Assembly (NCBI RefSeq): GCF_901482695.1
Contig: NZ_LR590484.1
Span: 2,976,001 to 3,040,000 of the forward strand
Reading direction: 5' to 3'
Source of the DNA: Sphingobacterium thalpophilum
Lineage (GTDB): Bacteria; Bacteroidota; Bacteroidia; Sphingobacteriales; Sphingobacteriaceae
DNA length: 64,000 nucleotides
Shown: piece after piece, positions 8,767-18,047 of the stretch
How positions within the stretch are numbered: position 1 is the first letter of the stretch
Layout of the letters: each line of letters starts with the position of its first letter
Position numbers and translations under genes: made by a program
Notes under the pieces: generated by a model
What the model was told of the DNA's origin: nothing
What the model saw: the letters and a program-made list of their open reading frames with translations, nothing else
Database searches by the model: none

Positions 8767-10251
8767 TTATTCGACAGACTGTTGATTTTGGTGCTGCTTA
8801 CGGATAACGCTATGCTTTTTGCCATACACAAAGTAAATCAATAAGCCGAGGGCTAACCAGATCGCGAGACGTTCCCAGCTCTCGATCGGTAAAGATGCCA
8901 TCATCAGTACACATACGAGGATACCCATAACAGGCACAAAAGGAACAAGTGGTGTTTTGAAGGGGCGCTCCAATTTTGGATCGGTTTTGCGCAGTACCAA
9001 TATGCCGACACAAACTAGCGTAAAGGCAAACAGAGTACCTATACTAACCATATGGCCAAGATCTGATACTGGTACAAATCCTGCAAAGATGCTCACAAAT
9101 ACCATAAAGATTGCGTTTGTTTTCCAAGGTGTCTGCCTTTTGGAAAGATCTGAAAATACTTTGGGAAGAAGGCCATCCTTGCTCATCGAATAGAATACAC
9201 GGCTCTGGCCAAGTAGCATAACAAGGATGACCGATGTATAACCTGCAATAATCGTAATAATCAAAGCTGTATTCAAGAAATGGTAACCTGTTTTAGCAAA
9301 TGCAGTGGCGACGGGTTTGGCGTCACCTTTAAACATGGTATAGTTTTCGATACCGGTCATTACATAGGAAAAGAGCACATACAGCAAGGTACAGATGACG
9401 AGAGAGCCGATGATACCGATAGGCATGCCCTTTTTCGGATTTTTGGCTTCTTGCGCTGCTGTGCTTACTGCGTCAAAACCAATAAATGCAAAGAATACGA
9501 CACCAGCTGCGCGCAATACCCCACTGATTCCAAAATGCCCAAAATCGTCGCTTTTGAGGAAGGCCATGAGACTCTGTTGACCGCTCTTAACCATTTCTTC
9601 GCCTGGATTCACGGGAATAAAAGGATCGTGATTGGCCGGATTAATGAAGCTCCAGCCCAAGGCGATAAAAATCAGGACTACACCTACTTTTAAAATAACT
9701 AATATATTATTTACTGTAGAGGATTCCTGCGTCCCCCGCATCAATAGGAGAGAAAGCAGGCAGACGATGATAATAGCGGGCAGATTGACTACGCCACCTT
9801 CCCAGGGGCCCTTGAGTAGCATGTCTGGCAAATGGATATGGAATATCATTAACAGCTGATTAAAATACTGCGACCAACTGACGGCTACTGTGGCTCCGGC
9901 CAGAGCGTATTCCAGGACAAGATCCCAGCCGATGATCCAGGCAACAAATTCACCCATGGTGGCATAGGAATAGGTATAGGCGCTTCCCGCCACTGGAATC
10001 ATGGAAGCAAATTCGGCGTAGCAGAGACCGGCAAAAGCACAGCCTACGGCTGCAATAATGAAAGATAAGATGACAGCTGGGCCAGCATTTTCAGCAGCGG
10101 CAATTCCAGTTAAGGAAAATAGTCCTGCCCCAATGATGGCGCCTACACCCAACGCGATCAGGCCTGTGCTCGACAACGTCCTTTTGAGCGTATGTTCACC
10201 ATTTTCATTTGCCTCCGCGATCAGCTGAGGAATCGATTTCTTAAATAGCAT
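8767..10251 (-). CDS. APC superfamily amino acid permease (cationic amino acid transporter type)
   Basis: A 494-residue inner-membrane protein with 12 to 14 hydrophobic segments. The first helix region contains GVGAIIGAGLFSLTG, the APC substrate-binding signature. FFAFIGFDAVSTAAQEAKNP in the middle is typical of the cationic amino acid transporter and YfnA group. The C-terminus is hydrophilic (KKHSVIRKQHQNQQS). It likely imports an amino acid with protons. The exact substrate cannot be read from sequence. It is transcribed alone, with a -7 element upstream and a strong terminator. Confidence 0.88.
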   Translation of the reverse strand: MLFKKSIPQLIAEANENGEHTLKRTLSSTGLIALGVGAIIGAGLFSLTGIAAAENAGPAVILSFIIAAVGCAFAGLCYAEFASMIPVAGSAYTYSYATMGEFVAWIIGWDLVLEYALAGATVAVSWSQYFNQLLMIFHIHLPDMLLKGPWEGGVVNLPAIIIVCLLSLLLMRGTQESSTVNNILVILKVGVVLIFIALGWSFINPANHDPFIPVNPGEEMVKSGQQSLMAFLKSDDFGHFGISGVLRAAGVVFFAFIGFDAVSTAAQEAKNPKKGMPIGIIGSLVICTLLYVLFSYVMTGIENYTMFKGDAKPVATAFAKTGYHFLNTALIITIIAGYTSVILVMLLGQSRVFYSMSKDGLLPKVFSDLSKRQTPWKTNAIFMVFVSIFAGFVPVSDLGHMVSIGTLFAFTLVCVGILVLRKTDPKLERPFKTPLVPFVPVMGILVCVLMMASLPIESWERLAIWLALGLLIYFVYGKKHSVIRKQHQNQQSVE

Positions 10252-10300
10252 AGGATTAATTCTTTACGATTATTTAGCCTTTTAATTGTTTAATTAATGT

Positions 10301-10308
10301 CAAATATA
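10301..10308 (-). promoter_or_regulatory. -7 promoter element TATATTTG of the permease gene
   Basis: TATATTTG on the minus strand fits TAnnTTTG, about 50 bases before the permease ATG at 10251. Confidence 0.55.
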
Positions 10309-10321
10309 AATGATATCAACG

Positions 10322-10351
10322 ACAAAAGGGAAGATCGCGCTTCCCTTTTGT
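10322..10351 (-). terminator. Hairpin terminator after the NAD(P)-binding protein gene
   Basis: ACAAAAGGGAAG at 10322-10333 and CTTCCCTTTTGT at 10340-10351 form a 12-bp stem with a six-base loop. It is 43 bases past the stop at 10394. The downstream U-tract is part of the stem. Confidence 0.65.
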
Positions 10352-10393
10352 GATAAAATTTTGTATTAAATCTGATTCAGTTGCCTATTTGTA

Positions 10394-11041
10394 TTAGTAT
10401 GCCGCCGTAAAGCGTTGGTTGATGAACTGTTTTTGCTCGATTTCGTCGGCGATAGCGACCGCAAGGTCTTCAACCGAAAGCCTCGACCTGCCTTCGGCAT
10501 CAAATACAGGATGGTCCAGGCCAGTCCGGTATTTGCCAGTGCGGATGCCACCCGCCTGGGAATTCATCTCAATGGCGGGACTGATCATTGTCCAGTTTAG
10601 CTCCTGCTCTTTGCGTATCGTGTCAAGATAATCGGCGGCAGCGAGCGCACCTGGTTTAATTTCTTTTGGAAAGTCTGGTGAATCCACAAGACGTTTACCA
10701 TCGACTACTAGACTCCCTGCTCCGCCGACAACGATAAAACGTTTCACTCCGGCGTCTTTAACAGCTTGCTGGATGGCCAATGCACCTTTGGTAAAGTCTT
10801 CATAAAGGTTAGGGTTTGACCAGCCGGCATTGAAAGCCGAGACCACTACGTCTGCTCCCTTCAATGCATTCACAAGCTGTTGGTGATTGTGAATGTCGAT
10901 CTCGGCCCTAACGATCCGATGGCCGGAAGGAATGTTGTCAATATGACGTGCAATCGCGATGACGTCGTAGTTGCGCTCGGCTAATTCTTTTACAAGGTGT
11001 GATCCAACATAGCCAGTGGATCCAATGACTGCTACTTTCAT
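10394..11041 (-). CDS. NAD(P)-binding NmrA-like oxidoreductase (YwnB-like)
   Basis: A 215-residue atypical short-chain dehydrogenase. The N-terminal dinucleotide site reads VIGSTGYVGSHLVKEL, then ADVVVSAFNAGW, FIVVGGAGSL with the family's VGGAGS turn, and a C-terminal DLAVAIADEIE helix. No classical YxxxK catalytic pair is obvious, as is usual for NmrA-like sensors and quinone or flavin reductases. It starts 4 bases after the Rrf2 regulator gene, so the two form an operon. The same pairing occurs in Bacillus subtilis ywnA-ywnB. Substrate is not known; a redox or electrophile response is a guess from context. Confidence 0.82.
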   Translation of the reverse strand: MKVAVIGSTGYVGSHLVKELAERNYDVIAIARHIDNIPSGHRIVRAEIDIHNHQQLVNALKGADVVVSAFNAGWSNPNLYEDFTKGALAIQQAVKDAGVKRFIVVGGAGSLVVDGKRLVDSPDFPKEIKPGALAAADYLDTIRKEQELNWTMISPAIEMNSQAGGIRTGKYRTGLDHPVFDAEGRSRLSVEDLAVAIADEIEQKQFINQRFTAAY

Positions 11042-11045
11042 GTCT

Positions 11046-11462
11046 TTACGTATTAAATGTGTTACTAAAATCTCTCAGCTTTATCTTTTCCAAATGCCGA
11101 ATGATATCAGTGTCGACTTCCTGATAGAGCACCTGCAATTTGGAATTGATATTTTTACCTACAATACAAGCCGGATTCGGGTTGTTGAATTTGCCCGGTA
11201 GCTCATTTTGTTTGGTACTGAGGTAAATGTCTGCCAAGGTGATGTCTTCGAGTTCAGTGTTTATTCGAATCCCCCCGCCTTTACCTTCTTTGCTGACCAA
11301 TAAGGATGCTGCTTTCAAAGAGGCGATTTCTTTCCGCACTACACTGGCATTGATCTGAATGCTGGAAGCAATATATTCGGACGGGAGCCATCGGAGGGTG
11401 TCGTCCAATTGCGCCAATACCATAATATGTAGTGCTGTTGCGAATCTAAGATTGTGTAACAT
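11046..11462 (-). CDS. Rrf2 family transcriptional regulator (YwnA-like)
   Basis: A winged-helix DNA-binding protein of 138 residues from ATG 11462. An in-frame GTG at 11489 begins inside the promoter -7 box and is rejected. The N-terminal helices include RFATALHIMVLAQ, IASSIQINASVVRKEIASL for recognition and a wing GKGGGIRI. Only one cysteine appears (in NPNPACIVGKN), so the three-cysteine iron-sulfur site of IscR/NsrR is absent. The protein probably senses through a single thiol or a ligand, as YwnA-type proteins do. It is cotranscribed with the adjacent oxidoreductase and likely autoregulates the pair. Confidence 0.85.
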   Translation of the reverse strand: MLHNLRFATALHIMVLAQLDDTLRWLPSEYIASSIQINASVVRKEIASLKAASLLVSKEGKGGGIRINTELEDITLADIYLSTKQNELPGKFNNPNPACIVGKNINSKLQVLYQEVDTDIIRHLEKIKLRDFSNTFNT

Positions 11463-11488
11463 CCTATTGCTGATTTGTTTTAATAACA

Positions 11489-11496
11489 CAAAGATA
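11489..11496 (-). promoter_or_regulatory. -7 promoter element TATCTTTG of the Rrf2 operon
   Basis: TATCTTTG on the minus strand, 26 bases before ATG 11462. It fits TAnnTTTG and places the transcript start downstream of the alternative GTG. Confidence 0.6.
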
Positions 11497-11573
11497 ATGC
11501 ATAAGGTTTTAAACTGAAATAAAAATTATTACAGTTTATATCTTCTGACACTAAGGTGATAATGGATGGTTTT

Positions 11574-12260
11574 TTATTTTTTCTCGTTAAATTTTTTGTA
11601 ACTGTCCATAATATAGACTTTTAGTGACTCCTGACTGCTGTTTTGTATGAACTTGTAAGAGGGTCTGAATTGTTCTTTAAATAAGGCAAGTTCAGCGCCG
11701 TCCAATGGTGTCAGCTCCTTGATTAGGTTGTCAGTAAATCGACGGTCGACAGTTCTTTTCTCCAGTTCGGCGACTAGGAGTTTGTAGTTAGAGCGGGCTC
11801 GTTTTCCTTCTTTGCTGAATATCCGACTTGGGGAAATACGGATACCGCCGCGATTCTGACTGGCGTCCGAATATTTTCCAGCGGTTTTTTCGCGCTGGAT
11901 TTCTGCTGCCAGACGACTATCAGTCATCCGCTCGACAATGACCTGATTCAGTTCGATTGTATTGTTCAGTCGGTTCAGATAGATTCTGCGTAAGCTGTTG
12001 TCGTATATGAAGACAGTATCCTGTTCGTATCCAGGTGCTTTGATCAATAAAAGGTCGTTTATGTTGGCATTGATGGCAAAAGAACCATCTTTGTTGGTCT
12101 GCACCTCCTCTTTGTTCCGAAGGTTCTGAATCTGGGCAGCTTCGATTTTTTCACCACTGACAAGTTCCATAATAATGCCTTTCGTTTTTTCCTGGGCAAA
12201 TAGCTGTCCACTGGTCAACGTGATAAATAAGCAGGTAACAATAGTGTGTATGACTTTCAT
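11574..12260 (-). CDS. Exported protein with CarboxypepD_reg-like domain
   Basis: A 228-residue protein with an N-terminal signal peptide (cleavage likely after LFAQ, residue 23). Residues 28-90 resemble the beta-sandwich plug extension of TonB-dependent receptors: GIIMELVSGEKIEAAQIQN, then TNKDGSFAINAN and a string of beta-strands. The C-terminal half is basic and helical (GKRARSNYKLLVAELEKRT). It has no receptor barrel. It is likely periplasmic or outer-membrane associated, with unknown function. It is followed at a distance by the Rrf2 promoter on the same strand and looks monocistronic. Confidence 0.65.
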   Translation of the reverse strand: MKVIHTIVTCLFITLTSGQLFAQEKTKGIIMELVSGEKIEAAQIQNLRNKEEVQTNKDGSFAINANINDLLLIKAPGYEQDTVFIYDNSLRRIYLNRLNNTIELNQVIVERMTDSRLAAEIQREKTAGKYSDASQNRGGIRISPSRIFSKEGKRARSNYKLLVAELEKRTVDRRFTDNLIKELTPLDGAELALFKEQFRPSYKFIQNSSQESLKVYIMDSYKKFNEKK

Positions 12261-12368
12261 CCGTATAAATTTGGTTTTAAGCTTTGTTTTTTACATTCCT
12301 GGCATCAGATATCCGCAAAGGCGTTTTGTATCATGCAGGCATAGTGTTTATGGTTTAATCCCCACTGA

Positions 12369-12395
12369 GCGGCCATACATCTCGGCTACGGCCGC
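12369..12395 (-). terminator. Possible hairpin downstream of the M1 peptidase gene
   Basis: GCGGCC at 12369-12374 can pair with GGCCGC at 12390-12395 around a 15-base loop. There is no U-tract, so termination is uncertain. Confidence 0.3.
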
Positions 12396-12446
12396 CCAGC
12401 TGGATTGCGTATCCCAAAAATAACGAATAGATTTTGAATTATTGTG

Positions 12447-14393
12447 CTAATTTGCCTTCCATATATTATTGTCCGGATTCTTGTCAGGCATCACATGCTC
12501 TGGATCCAGTTCTACGGATTGCAGCGCTTCGGTTGTCGGCATTTTAAACTGCCAGACCTGATTCCGTTCCCAGATTTCCACCGGCAGTTTTTTCCGGATT
12601 TTTTTGCCTGATACGGTAGTGGCCTCCACGATGATCGGCATAGGAAGTTTTTCGAGATTCTCGACAGTTACGAGTGCACCATGCATTGGATTATTGTTGG
12701 CATAAGACACGGATTTGATGCCTTGGTCCATTTGCCAATTGTGGACAAACCAGCCTCGCCAAAACCAGTTGAGGCTTTCGCCGGTACCGTTTTCCATAGC
12801 ACGGAAGAAATCTTCGGGTGTCGGATGTTTATAGGCCCACTCCTGTATATACTTTTTAAAGGCATAATCGAAACGCTCCTTGCCGACGATAACGTTGCGC
12901 AATAGTTTTAGGCCATAAGCTGGCTTGTAATATACGAGCGCGCCGATATTACGTTCTTTCATATTTTGTGGCGTACTCATGATGGGTTCAAGGTTCTGAG
13001 CCGTAAAAATATACGATCGGCTGGCTTGAGAACGGTAATATTCACCGTTATTGAACTCTTCTGTGGCCAGTTCGTTGATAAACGTGTTGAACCCTTCGTC
13101 CATCCAGCCGTGCTCGCGTTCATTGGATCCGACGATCATGGGAAACCAGTTGTGCCCAAATTCGTGGTTGGTCACGCCCCAGAGGGATCCTGCTCTCGCT
13201 TGGTTACCACAGAATGAAAGGGCGGGATATTCCATTCCACCAACGTTGGAGGCTACATTGACAGCAACGGGATAAGGGTATTCAAACCATTTTTTTGAAT
13301 AAATTTCAATAGCCGCTTTGGTGTATTCAGTAGAGCGTTCCCAGGCATTGTTAGTATTACTTTCCACAGGGTAGGCAGAAAGAGCCAAAGCCGTTCGGCC
13401 ACTGGGCAGATTTATCCTGGCACCGTCCAGAATAAAAGCCGTTGAAGAAGCCCAGGCAATATCCTGTGCGTTATTTAACTGGTACTTCCAGGTAAGCGTT
13501 TTTTTGTCCGGTCTGGAACGCTTTACAGTGACTTCCTCGGCAGAGCGTATCAATACAGTTTCGTCGCTACGCTGTGCTTGCTGGTACCTTTTGAACTGCT
13601 CTGCAGTAAAAACTTCCTGCGGGTTTAGCAGCTCCCCTCCGAGGACGACGATATGGTTGGCCGGCGCTGTAATCTCTACTTGGTAATTTCCGAATTCGCG
13701 GTAAAATTCTCCCGGCCCTGTATAAGGAAGCGTATTCCAGCCACGGATATCATCGTAAACACAGAGTCGGGGAAACCATTGCGCTATAGCATATATTTTG
13801 CCATTCTTGGTGTCAAGGATACCCGTACGGTCAGCGCCATATTGTGGTACTGTATATTGGTAGGCTATTTTGAAGGAAATTTTTCCGCCTTTACTTTTCA
13901 ATGGCGCTGGTAGTCGAAGCTGCATGCGAGTATCGTCAATGATATGCTCAATCGCATGGCCATTCACATCGGTCACGGACTGGATTTTGTAGCCACCATC
14001 AAAGGTGGAATTGGCATCACCATACCGGCTATTTGTTAGGGGTGAAATAAGCTGTCCGCGGCCCTGCTGGGAAAACATATTTTGGTCCAGTTGTAGCCAG
14101 AGATAATCCATATTGTCCGGACTGTTGTTGCTGTAGGTGATTTCAACAGTGCCAGTTACTTGATCATTCTGGTCGTTGAGCGATGCCTGTATTTTATAAT
14201 CTGCCGCATTCTGCCAGTAGGCAGCACCCGGTTTTCCTGCTGCAGAACGATAATCGTTGCCGTTATTATTGAAAAATAATGGCGCAAAGGCCTCCGTATA
14301 GCTGTATTTGGAATTTTGATCCTGGGAAAAGGACGGCAAAGAATAGCTTAGTGCAATTAGACTTAAGGAAGCTAGGGCAACACTTTTCATCAT
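12447..14393 (-). CDS. M1 family metallopeptidase (exported aminopeptidase-like)
   Basis: A zinc peptidase of 648 residues from ATG 14393. A longer frame starts at 14447, but the signal peptide ([16 protein letters not shown] up to SFSQ) begins here. The exopeptidase motif [13 protein letters not shown], equivalent to GAMEN, precedes the zinc site HEFGHNW near residue 407, with the third ligand in [12 protein letters not shown] tyrosine typical of the active site is likely within [12 protein letters not shown]. It is probably periplasmic or surface-attached and trims peptides or proteins. It is a single gene, without a visible TAnnTTTG element. Confidence 0.9.
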   Translation of the reverse strand: MMKSVALASLSLIALSYSLPSFSQDQNSKYSYTEAFAPLFFNNNGNDYRSAAGKPGAAYWQNAADYKIQASLNDQNDQVTGTVEITYSNNSPDNMDYLWLQLDQNMFSQQGRGQLISPLTNSRYGDANSTFDGGYKIQSVTDVNGHAIEHIIDDTRMQLRLPAPLKSKGGKISFKIAYQYTVPQYGADRTGILDTKNGKIYAIAQWFPRLCVYDDIRGWNTLPYTGPGEFYREFGNYQVEITAPANHIVVLGGELLNPQEVFTAEQFKRYQQAQRSDETVLIRSAEEVTVKRSRPDKKTLTWKYQLNNAQDIAWASSTAFILDGARINLPSGRTALALSAYPVESNTNNAWERSTEYTKAAIEIYSKKWFEYPYPVAVNVASNVGGMEYPALSFCGNQARAGSLWGVTNHEFGHNWFPMIVGSNEREHGWMDEGFNTFINELATEEFNNGEYYRSQASRSYIFTAQNLEPIMSTPQNMKERNIGALVYYKPAYGLKLLRNVIVGKERFDYAFKKYIQEWAYKHPTPEDFFRAMENGTGESLNWFWRGWFVHNWQMDQGIKSVSYANNNPMHGALVTVENLEKLPMPIIVEATTVSGKKIRKKLPVEIWERNQVWQFKMPTTEALQSVELDPEHVMPDKNPDNNIWKAN

Positions 14394-14452
14394 ATTTCTT
14401 AGAATTTTAATTACGTTAATCGCTCCAATATACAATGAAAAGTGCATAAGGC

Positions 14453-14480
14453 AAAAAAAAGCTCCTTCTCAAAGGAGCTT
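14453..14480 (-). terminator. Rho-independent terminator of the ArsC/Spx-like gene
   Basis: AAGCTCCTT at 14459-14467 pairs with AAGGAGCTT at 14472-14480. On the minus strand the stem is followed by eight Ts (plus-strand As at 14453-14460). Confidence 0.88.
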
Positions 14481-14487
14481 GTAACAA

Positions 14488-14835
14488 CTATTTTAAATTG
14501 TTCTGATATTCTTCTTCGTTAAATCCGAGCAAAATACCGTTATTATATTCAATCACAGGACGTTTGATCATACTGGTATGCTCTTTTAATACCTCATTGG
14601 CACTCTTGACGTCCACTACCTGCGCTTGCTGTTCGGGTGACAGTTTTTTCCAGGTGGTTCCCTTCTTATTAAGCAGAGCCTGCCAATCAACCGACTTTTC
14701 CCATGCTTTTAGCTTTTCGTCACTGACACCTTCCTTTTTGAAATCGTGAAATTGGAAAGCTATCTGGTTGTCCTCAAGCCATGTCAGGGCTTTTTTTACC
14801 GTATTGCAGTTTTTGATCCCGTATACTTGTAGCAT
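14488..14835 (-). CDS. ArsC/Spx/MgsR family thioredoxin-fold protein (YffB-like)
   Basis: A 115-residue cytoplasmic protein with the opening LQVYGIKNCNTVKKALTWL, the single-cysteine active site of the YffB/ArsC-like branch (no CxxC). The rest matches the compact family: FHDFKKEGVSDEKL, NKKGTTWKKL and IKRPVIEYNNGILLGF. Family members reduce thiol substrates or act as Spx-type regulators, but the YffB type has no firm substrate. It has its own -7 element and a strong terminator. Confidence 0.87.
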   Translation of the reverse strand: MLQVYGIKNCNTVKKALTWLEDNQIAFQFHDFKKEGVSDEKLKAWEKSVDWQALLNKKGTTWKKLSPEQQAQVVDVKSANEVLKEHTSMIKRPVIEYNNGILLGFNEEEYQNNLK

Positions 14836-14857
14836 AATAGTAACAAATTAGTGAGCC

Positions 14858-14865
14858 CAAATTTA
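14858..14865 (-). promoter_or_regulatory. -7 promoter element TAAATTTG of the ArsC/Spx-like gene
   Basis: TAAATTTG on the minus strand fits TAnnTTTG, 22 bases before ATG 14835. Confidence 0.5.
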
Positions 14866-15111
14866 ATGATTCCCGGAATCTTTTGGCAAGATGTGATCTA
14901 CTCTATTTATTTTTTTGATCGAATATTATACGACGGTAGCCAGCATATGCATCCTGTTCTTTCGGCATAACATGCAATTCAACTGGCCCCTTTTACAGTT
15001 TTCAAATGATAGTGTATTTAGTACACTATAAAAATTAGGAAGTAATAATTATTTTTAATAATTTAGTAGCTTTAAGAATTAATAAGATTTAAATAAATCA
15101 ATAACAGTAAT

Positions 15112-16191
15112 ATGAGCCTAAAAGATTTTAAAGGTGTATTGACAGGAGATCAAGTACAAGAGTTGTTTGAAGTTGCTAAAAAGCACAAATTTGCTTTGCC
15201 TGCAGTAAACATTATCGGAACTAATTCTATCAATGCGGTGATGGAAACTGCCAAAGCAGTAAACTCTCCAGTAATTATTCAATTGTCAAATGGCGGTGCA
15301 CAATTTTATGCAGGTAAATCATTGAACAATGATAACTTGAAAGCTTGTGTATTGGGAGCGGTGTCTGCAGCACAGCACGTACATTTATTAGCTGAGCATT
15401 ATGGTGTAGCGGTTATCTTGCATACTGACCACGCTGCTAAGAAGCTTTTACCTTGGATCGATGGCTTGTTGGACGCTGGTGAAAAGTTCTTCGCACAACA
15501 TGGTAAGCCTTTATTCTCTTCGCATATGTTGGATCTGTCCGAAGAACCGATTGAAGAAAATATTGAAATTTCAAAAAAATATCTGGAACGCATGAAGCCG
15601 CTTGGCATGACTGTGGAAATTGAATTGGGGGTAACCGGTGGGGAAGAAGACGGTGTTGACAATTCAGATGTAGACAGTTCAAAATTATACACACAGCCAG
15701 AAGAAGTGGCTTACGCTTATGAGGAATTGTCGAAAGTATCTGACAAATTTACGGTTGCTGCTGCCTTTGGTAACGTGCACGGCGTATATAAACCTGGTAA
15801 TGTGAAATTGCAACCCGTAATTTTGCATAATTCTCAGGAATATATCCGCGAGAAATATAGTCTCACTGCTGAAAAACCTGTGAATTTTGTCTTCCATGGC
15901 GGTTCTGGTTCCTCGCCTGAGGAAATTGCCGAGGCGATTTCTTATGGTGCGATCAAAATGAATATCGATACGGATATGCAATGGGCTTTCTGGGATGGGG
16001 TTAGAGGTTATGAAGCTAAAAACCATGACTATCTGCAAGGGCAGATCGGAAATCCTGAAGGAGCTGATTCTCCGAACAAAAAATACTACGATCCCCGCGT
16101 ATGGTTACGCAAGGGTGAGGAAGCATTTGTTGCCCGTCTGAAAGAAGCATTCGCCGATCTGAATGCAGTAGACGTCAACAGCAAATTGTAG
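15112..16191 (+). CDS. fbaA: Class II fructose-bisphosphate aldolase
   Basis: Zinc-dependent aldolase of glycolysis and gluconeogenesis that cleaves fructose-1,6-bisphosphate. The 359-residue length equals the Escherichia coli class IIA enzyme. The catalytic and zinc residues lie in VILHTDHAAKKLLPW (Asp and His near residues 108-109) and in FGNVHGVY near 222-229; VFHGGSGSS near 262-270 binds phosphate. The glycine-rich MNIDTDMQWAFWDGVRGY is also conserved. It stands alone with a terminator. The upstream 276 bases are AT-rich with no clean TAnnTTTG. Confidence 0.97.
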   Translation: MSLKDFKGVLTGDQVQELFEVAKKHKFALPAVNIIGTNSINAVMETAKAVNSPVIIQLSNGGAQFYAGKSLNNDNLKACVLGAVSAAQHVHLLAEHYGVAVILHTDHAAKKLLPWIDGLLDAGEKFFAQHGKPLFSSHMLDLSEEPIEENIEISKKYLERMKPLGMTVEIELGVTGGEEDGVDNSDVDSSKLYTQPEEVAYAYEELSKVSDKFTVAAAFGNVHGVYKPGNVKLQPVILHNSQEYIREKYSLTAEKPVNFVFHGGSGSSPEEIAEAISYGAIKMNIDTDMQWAFWDGVRGYEAKNHDYLQGQIGNPEGADSPNKKYYDPRVWLRKGEEAFVARLKEAFADLNAVDVNSKL

Positions 16192-16217
16192 TTTGCTTGA
16201 ATGAATGATTAGGAAGT

Positions 16218-16249
16218 CGTCCCATAAGTAATTATGGGACGTTTTTTTT
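16218..16249 (+). terminator. Rho-independent terminator after the aldolase gene
   Basis: CGTCCCATAA at 16218-16227 and TTATGGGACG at 16232-16241 form a 10-bp stem with a GTAA loop, followed by eight Ts. Confidence 0.92.
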
Positions 16250-16413
16250 GTCCCGAAGTTTAAGACAATCTTTTGTCAAAATAGGTTAAAAACGGAATTC
16301 AAAAACGGGATTGGCGTATTTTTTGAAGCAGCAGGGGGAAACCTGGAGGGTGGGATATCGATACAATAACATTCTTAAATCAGGTATGGGAATTTAAAAT
16401 AGATGGTATAAAA

Positions 16414-17088
16414 ATGAAATTTTTAGGAATTAGTGCAGTTTTCTTATTGATGGGTCAGATTGCGTTTGGCCAAGCGAAACAAAATGTTGGTGATTTCAGT
16501 TCGGTCATGGCGACGGACAAAATACAAGTGGAACTAATCAAATCCAATGAGTCATTAGTGACATTTGAAGGACAGAATTATGAAAACATCAAGGTAGTCA
16601 ATACAAACGGTGCGCTCGCATTAAAGATGAACACGTTAAACATGTTACAAGGCGGCAATATATCGGTAAAGGTGTACTATAAGAGCCTGAAGAATGTGGA
16701 GGCAAAGAAGGGGGCGAAGGTATTCGCAACAGCCAATGACCCAGTTGTCGCAGATCACCTGAAAGTTTATGCATCTGAAGGCGGCCTGGTTGACCTGCAT
16801 GCCAACGCGAAAACCACCGAAGTGAAGGTAACCTCCGGCGCAACAGTTGCGCTTTATGGAAAGGCCGACAAGCAGGAGGTGATCTCCAATTTTGGCGGTA
16901 AATATGAAGGGAAAGATTTTAAGACAGCAACGACTACAGTGACCGTAAACGGAGGAGGAAAAGCGGAGGTATATGCATTGGATACAATTGAAACAAAGAC
17001 ACGCGGTGGCGGCGTCATCGATGTGTATGGAAAGCCCGAACAACGCGTAGAAAAGAAAATGGTCGGTGGAACAGTCAACTTCAAGTAG
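16414..17088 (+). CDS. Exported GIN-domain (DUF2807) protein
   Basis: A 224-residue protein with a signal peptide (cleavage likely after AFGQ, residue 20) and a beta-helix-like GIN domain. It shows FSSVMATDKIQVELIKSN and repeated short strands with GGxxxVYG/VYA turns (GGKAEVYALDTIE, GGVIDVYGKPEQ). These are common Bacteroidota envelope proteins, annotated as putative autotransporter adhesins although transport is not shown. It is probably periplasmic or at the outer membrane. Function is unknown. It is a single gene. Confidence 0.82.
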   Translation: MKFLGISAVFLLMGQIAFGQAKQNVGDFSSVMATDKIQVELIKSNESLVTFEGQNYENIKVVNTNGALALKMNTLNMLQGGNISVKVYYKSLKNVEAKKGAKVFATANDPVVADHLKVYASEGGLVDLHANAKTTEVKVTSGATVALYGKADKQEVISNFGGKYEGKDFKTATTTVTVNGGGKAEVYALDTIETKTRGGGVIDVYGKPEQRVEKKMVGGTVNFK

Positions 17089-17289
17089 CAAACTGTCTTG
17101 ATTTTGTCAATTTTGCAGCGTTGTCATACGAAAGAACCTGGTCTGGCTTATCGTGAAATTTGAGCTAAGATATCGGTTAAAAGGTTTTTTTAGCGATGTT
17201 ATTCTATTAGGTGTTTAACTTTTTTATTAAAAAGGTCAAATATTTTGTTTTTCTCTTACGCAGCCTTCTTCATTTGTGCTTAAAATACG

Positions 17290-17297
17290 TATTTTTG
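17290..17297 (+). promoter_or_regulatory. -7 promoter element TATTTTTG of the fatty-acid hydroxylase gene
   Basis: TATTTTTG fits TAnnTTTG, 23 bases before ATG 17321. Confidence 0.5.
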
Positions 17298-17320
17298 TGA
17301 GGGAATAATAAAATAGTATT

Positions 17321-17989
17321 ATGGCAAAGCGTAATTATGTTTCAAATTCTACGGAATCTACGCGCATGTTCAAAAATGACTTTTTGGAGTCTTTGACGAA
17401 AGTGCATTGGAGTGTACCTTTGATTTTCTATGTACCTGTAGTAATTTTCTTTTCGTATAAAGCTCTCGTTTGGGGCGATGTGCCGTTGTTGACATATATC
17501 GGGTACTTTCTATTCGGTCTGGCCTTCTGGACTGCTTTCGAATACGCATTGCATCGTTGGGTATTCCATTATCATCCAACCACCGAGTGGGGCAAACGCA
17601 TAGCTTTTATTTTTCATGGTGTACATCATGATTACCCAAGAGACCGTATGCGTCTGGTGATGCCACTATCTGCCAGTATTCCTTTGGCCATATTGGTCTA
17701 TTTGGGCTTTACCCTGTTTTTTTCGAACGAATTTATTCTAGCTTGCTTTTTTTCGGGATTCATGGTGGGTTATCTGATCTATGATGAATGCCATTACGCC
17801 ATGCACCATGCTAATTTTAAGAGCGGTATCTTCAAACGGATTAAACAGCATCATATGTTACATCATTATTCTGATCCAGAAAAAGGTTTTGGGGTGAGCT
17901 CTTCCTTATGGGATGCTATCTTACGCTCAGGCTTTGAAGAGAAAGAACCGAAAAATGAAACATCGAAATTAAAAGAGGAGAAAGCCTAA
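17321..17989 (+). CDS. Membrane fatty-acid hydroxylase, possibly sphingolipid fatty-acid 2-hydroxylase
   Basis: A 222-residue di-iron membrane hydroxylase of the sterol desaturase/fatty-acid hydroxylase superfamily. The four histidine clusters are complete: HRWVFHYH, HGVHHDYPRD, HYAMHH and HHMLHH. They lie between four hydrophobic segments, with PEKGFGVSSSLWD closing the domain. The layout HGVHHDYPRDRMRLVMP resembles eukaryotic FA2H and Scs7, which 2-hydroxylate ceramide fatty acids. Sphingobacteria make sphingolipids carrying 2-hydroxy acids, so this role fits. It is inference, as the nearby genes give no lipid context. The C-terminus is charged. It has its own promoter and terminator. Confidence 0.87.
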   Translation: MAKRNYVSNSTESTRMFKNDFLESLTKVHWSVPLIFYVPVVIFFSYKALVWGDVPLLTYIGYFLFGLAFWTAFEYALHRWVFHYHPTTEWGKRIAFIFHGVHHDYPRDRMRLVMPLSASIPLAILVYLGFTLFFSNEFILACFFSGFMVGYLIYDECHYAMHHANFKSGIFKRIKQHHMLHHYSDPEKGFGVSSSLWDAILRSGFEEKEPKNETSKLKEEKA

Positions 17990-18018
17990 TTGTGCTTTTG
18001 TCTTAAACATTATAGAAG

Positions 18019-18047
18019 GCCTTTGGATTTTTTCAAAGGCTTTTTTT
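18019..18047 (+). terminator. Terminator after the fatty-acid hydroxylase gene
   Basis: GCCTTTG at 18019-18025 pairs with CAAAGGC at 18034-18040, followed by seven Ts. Confidence 0.85.
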
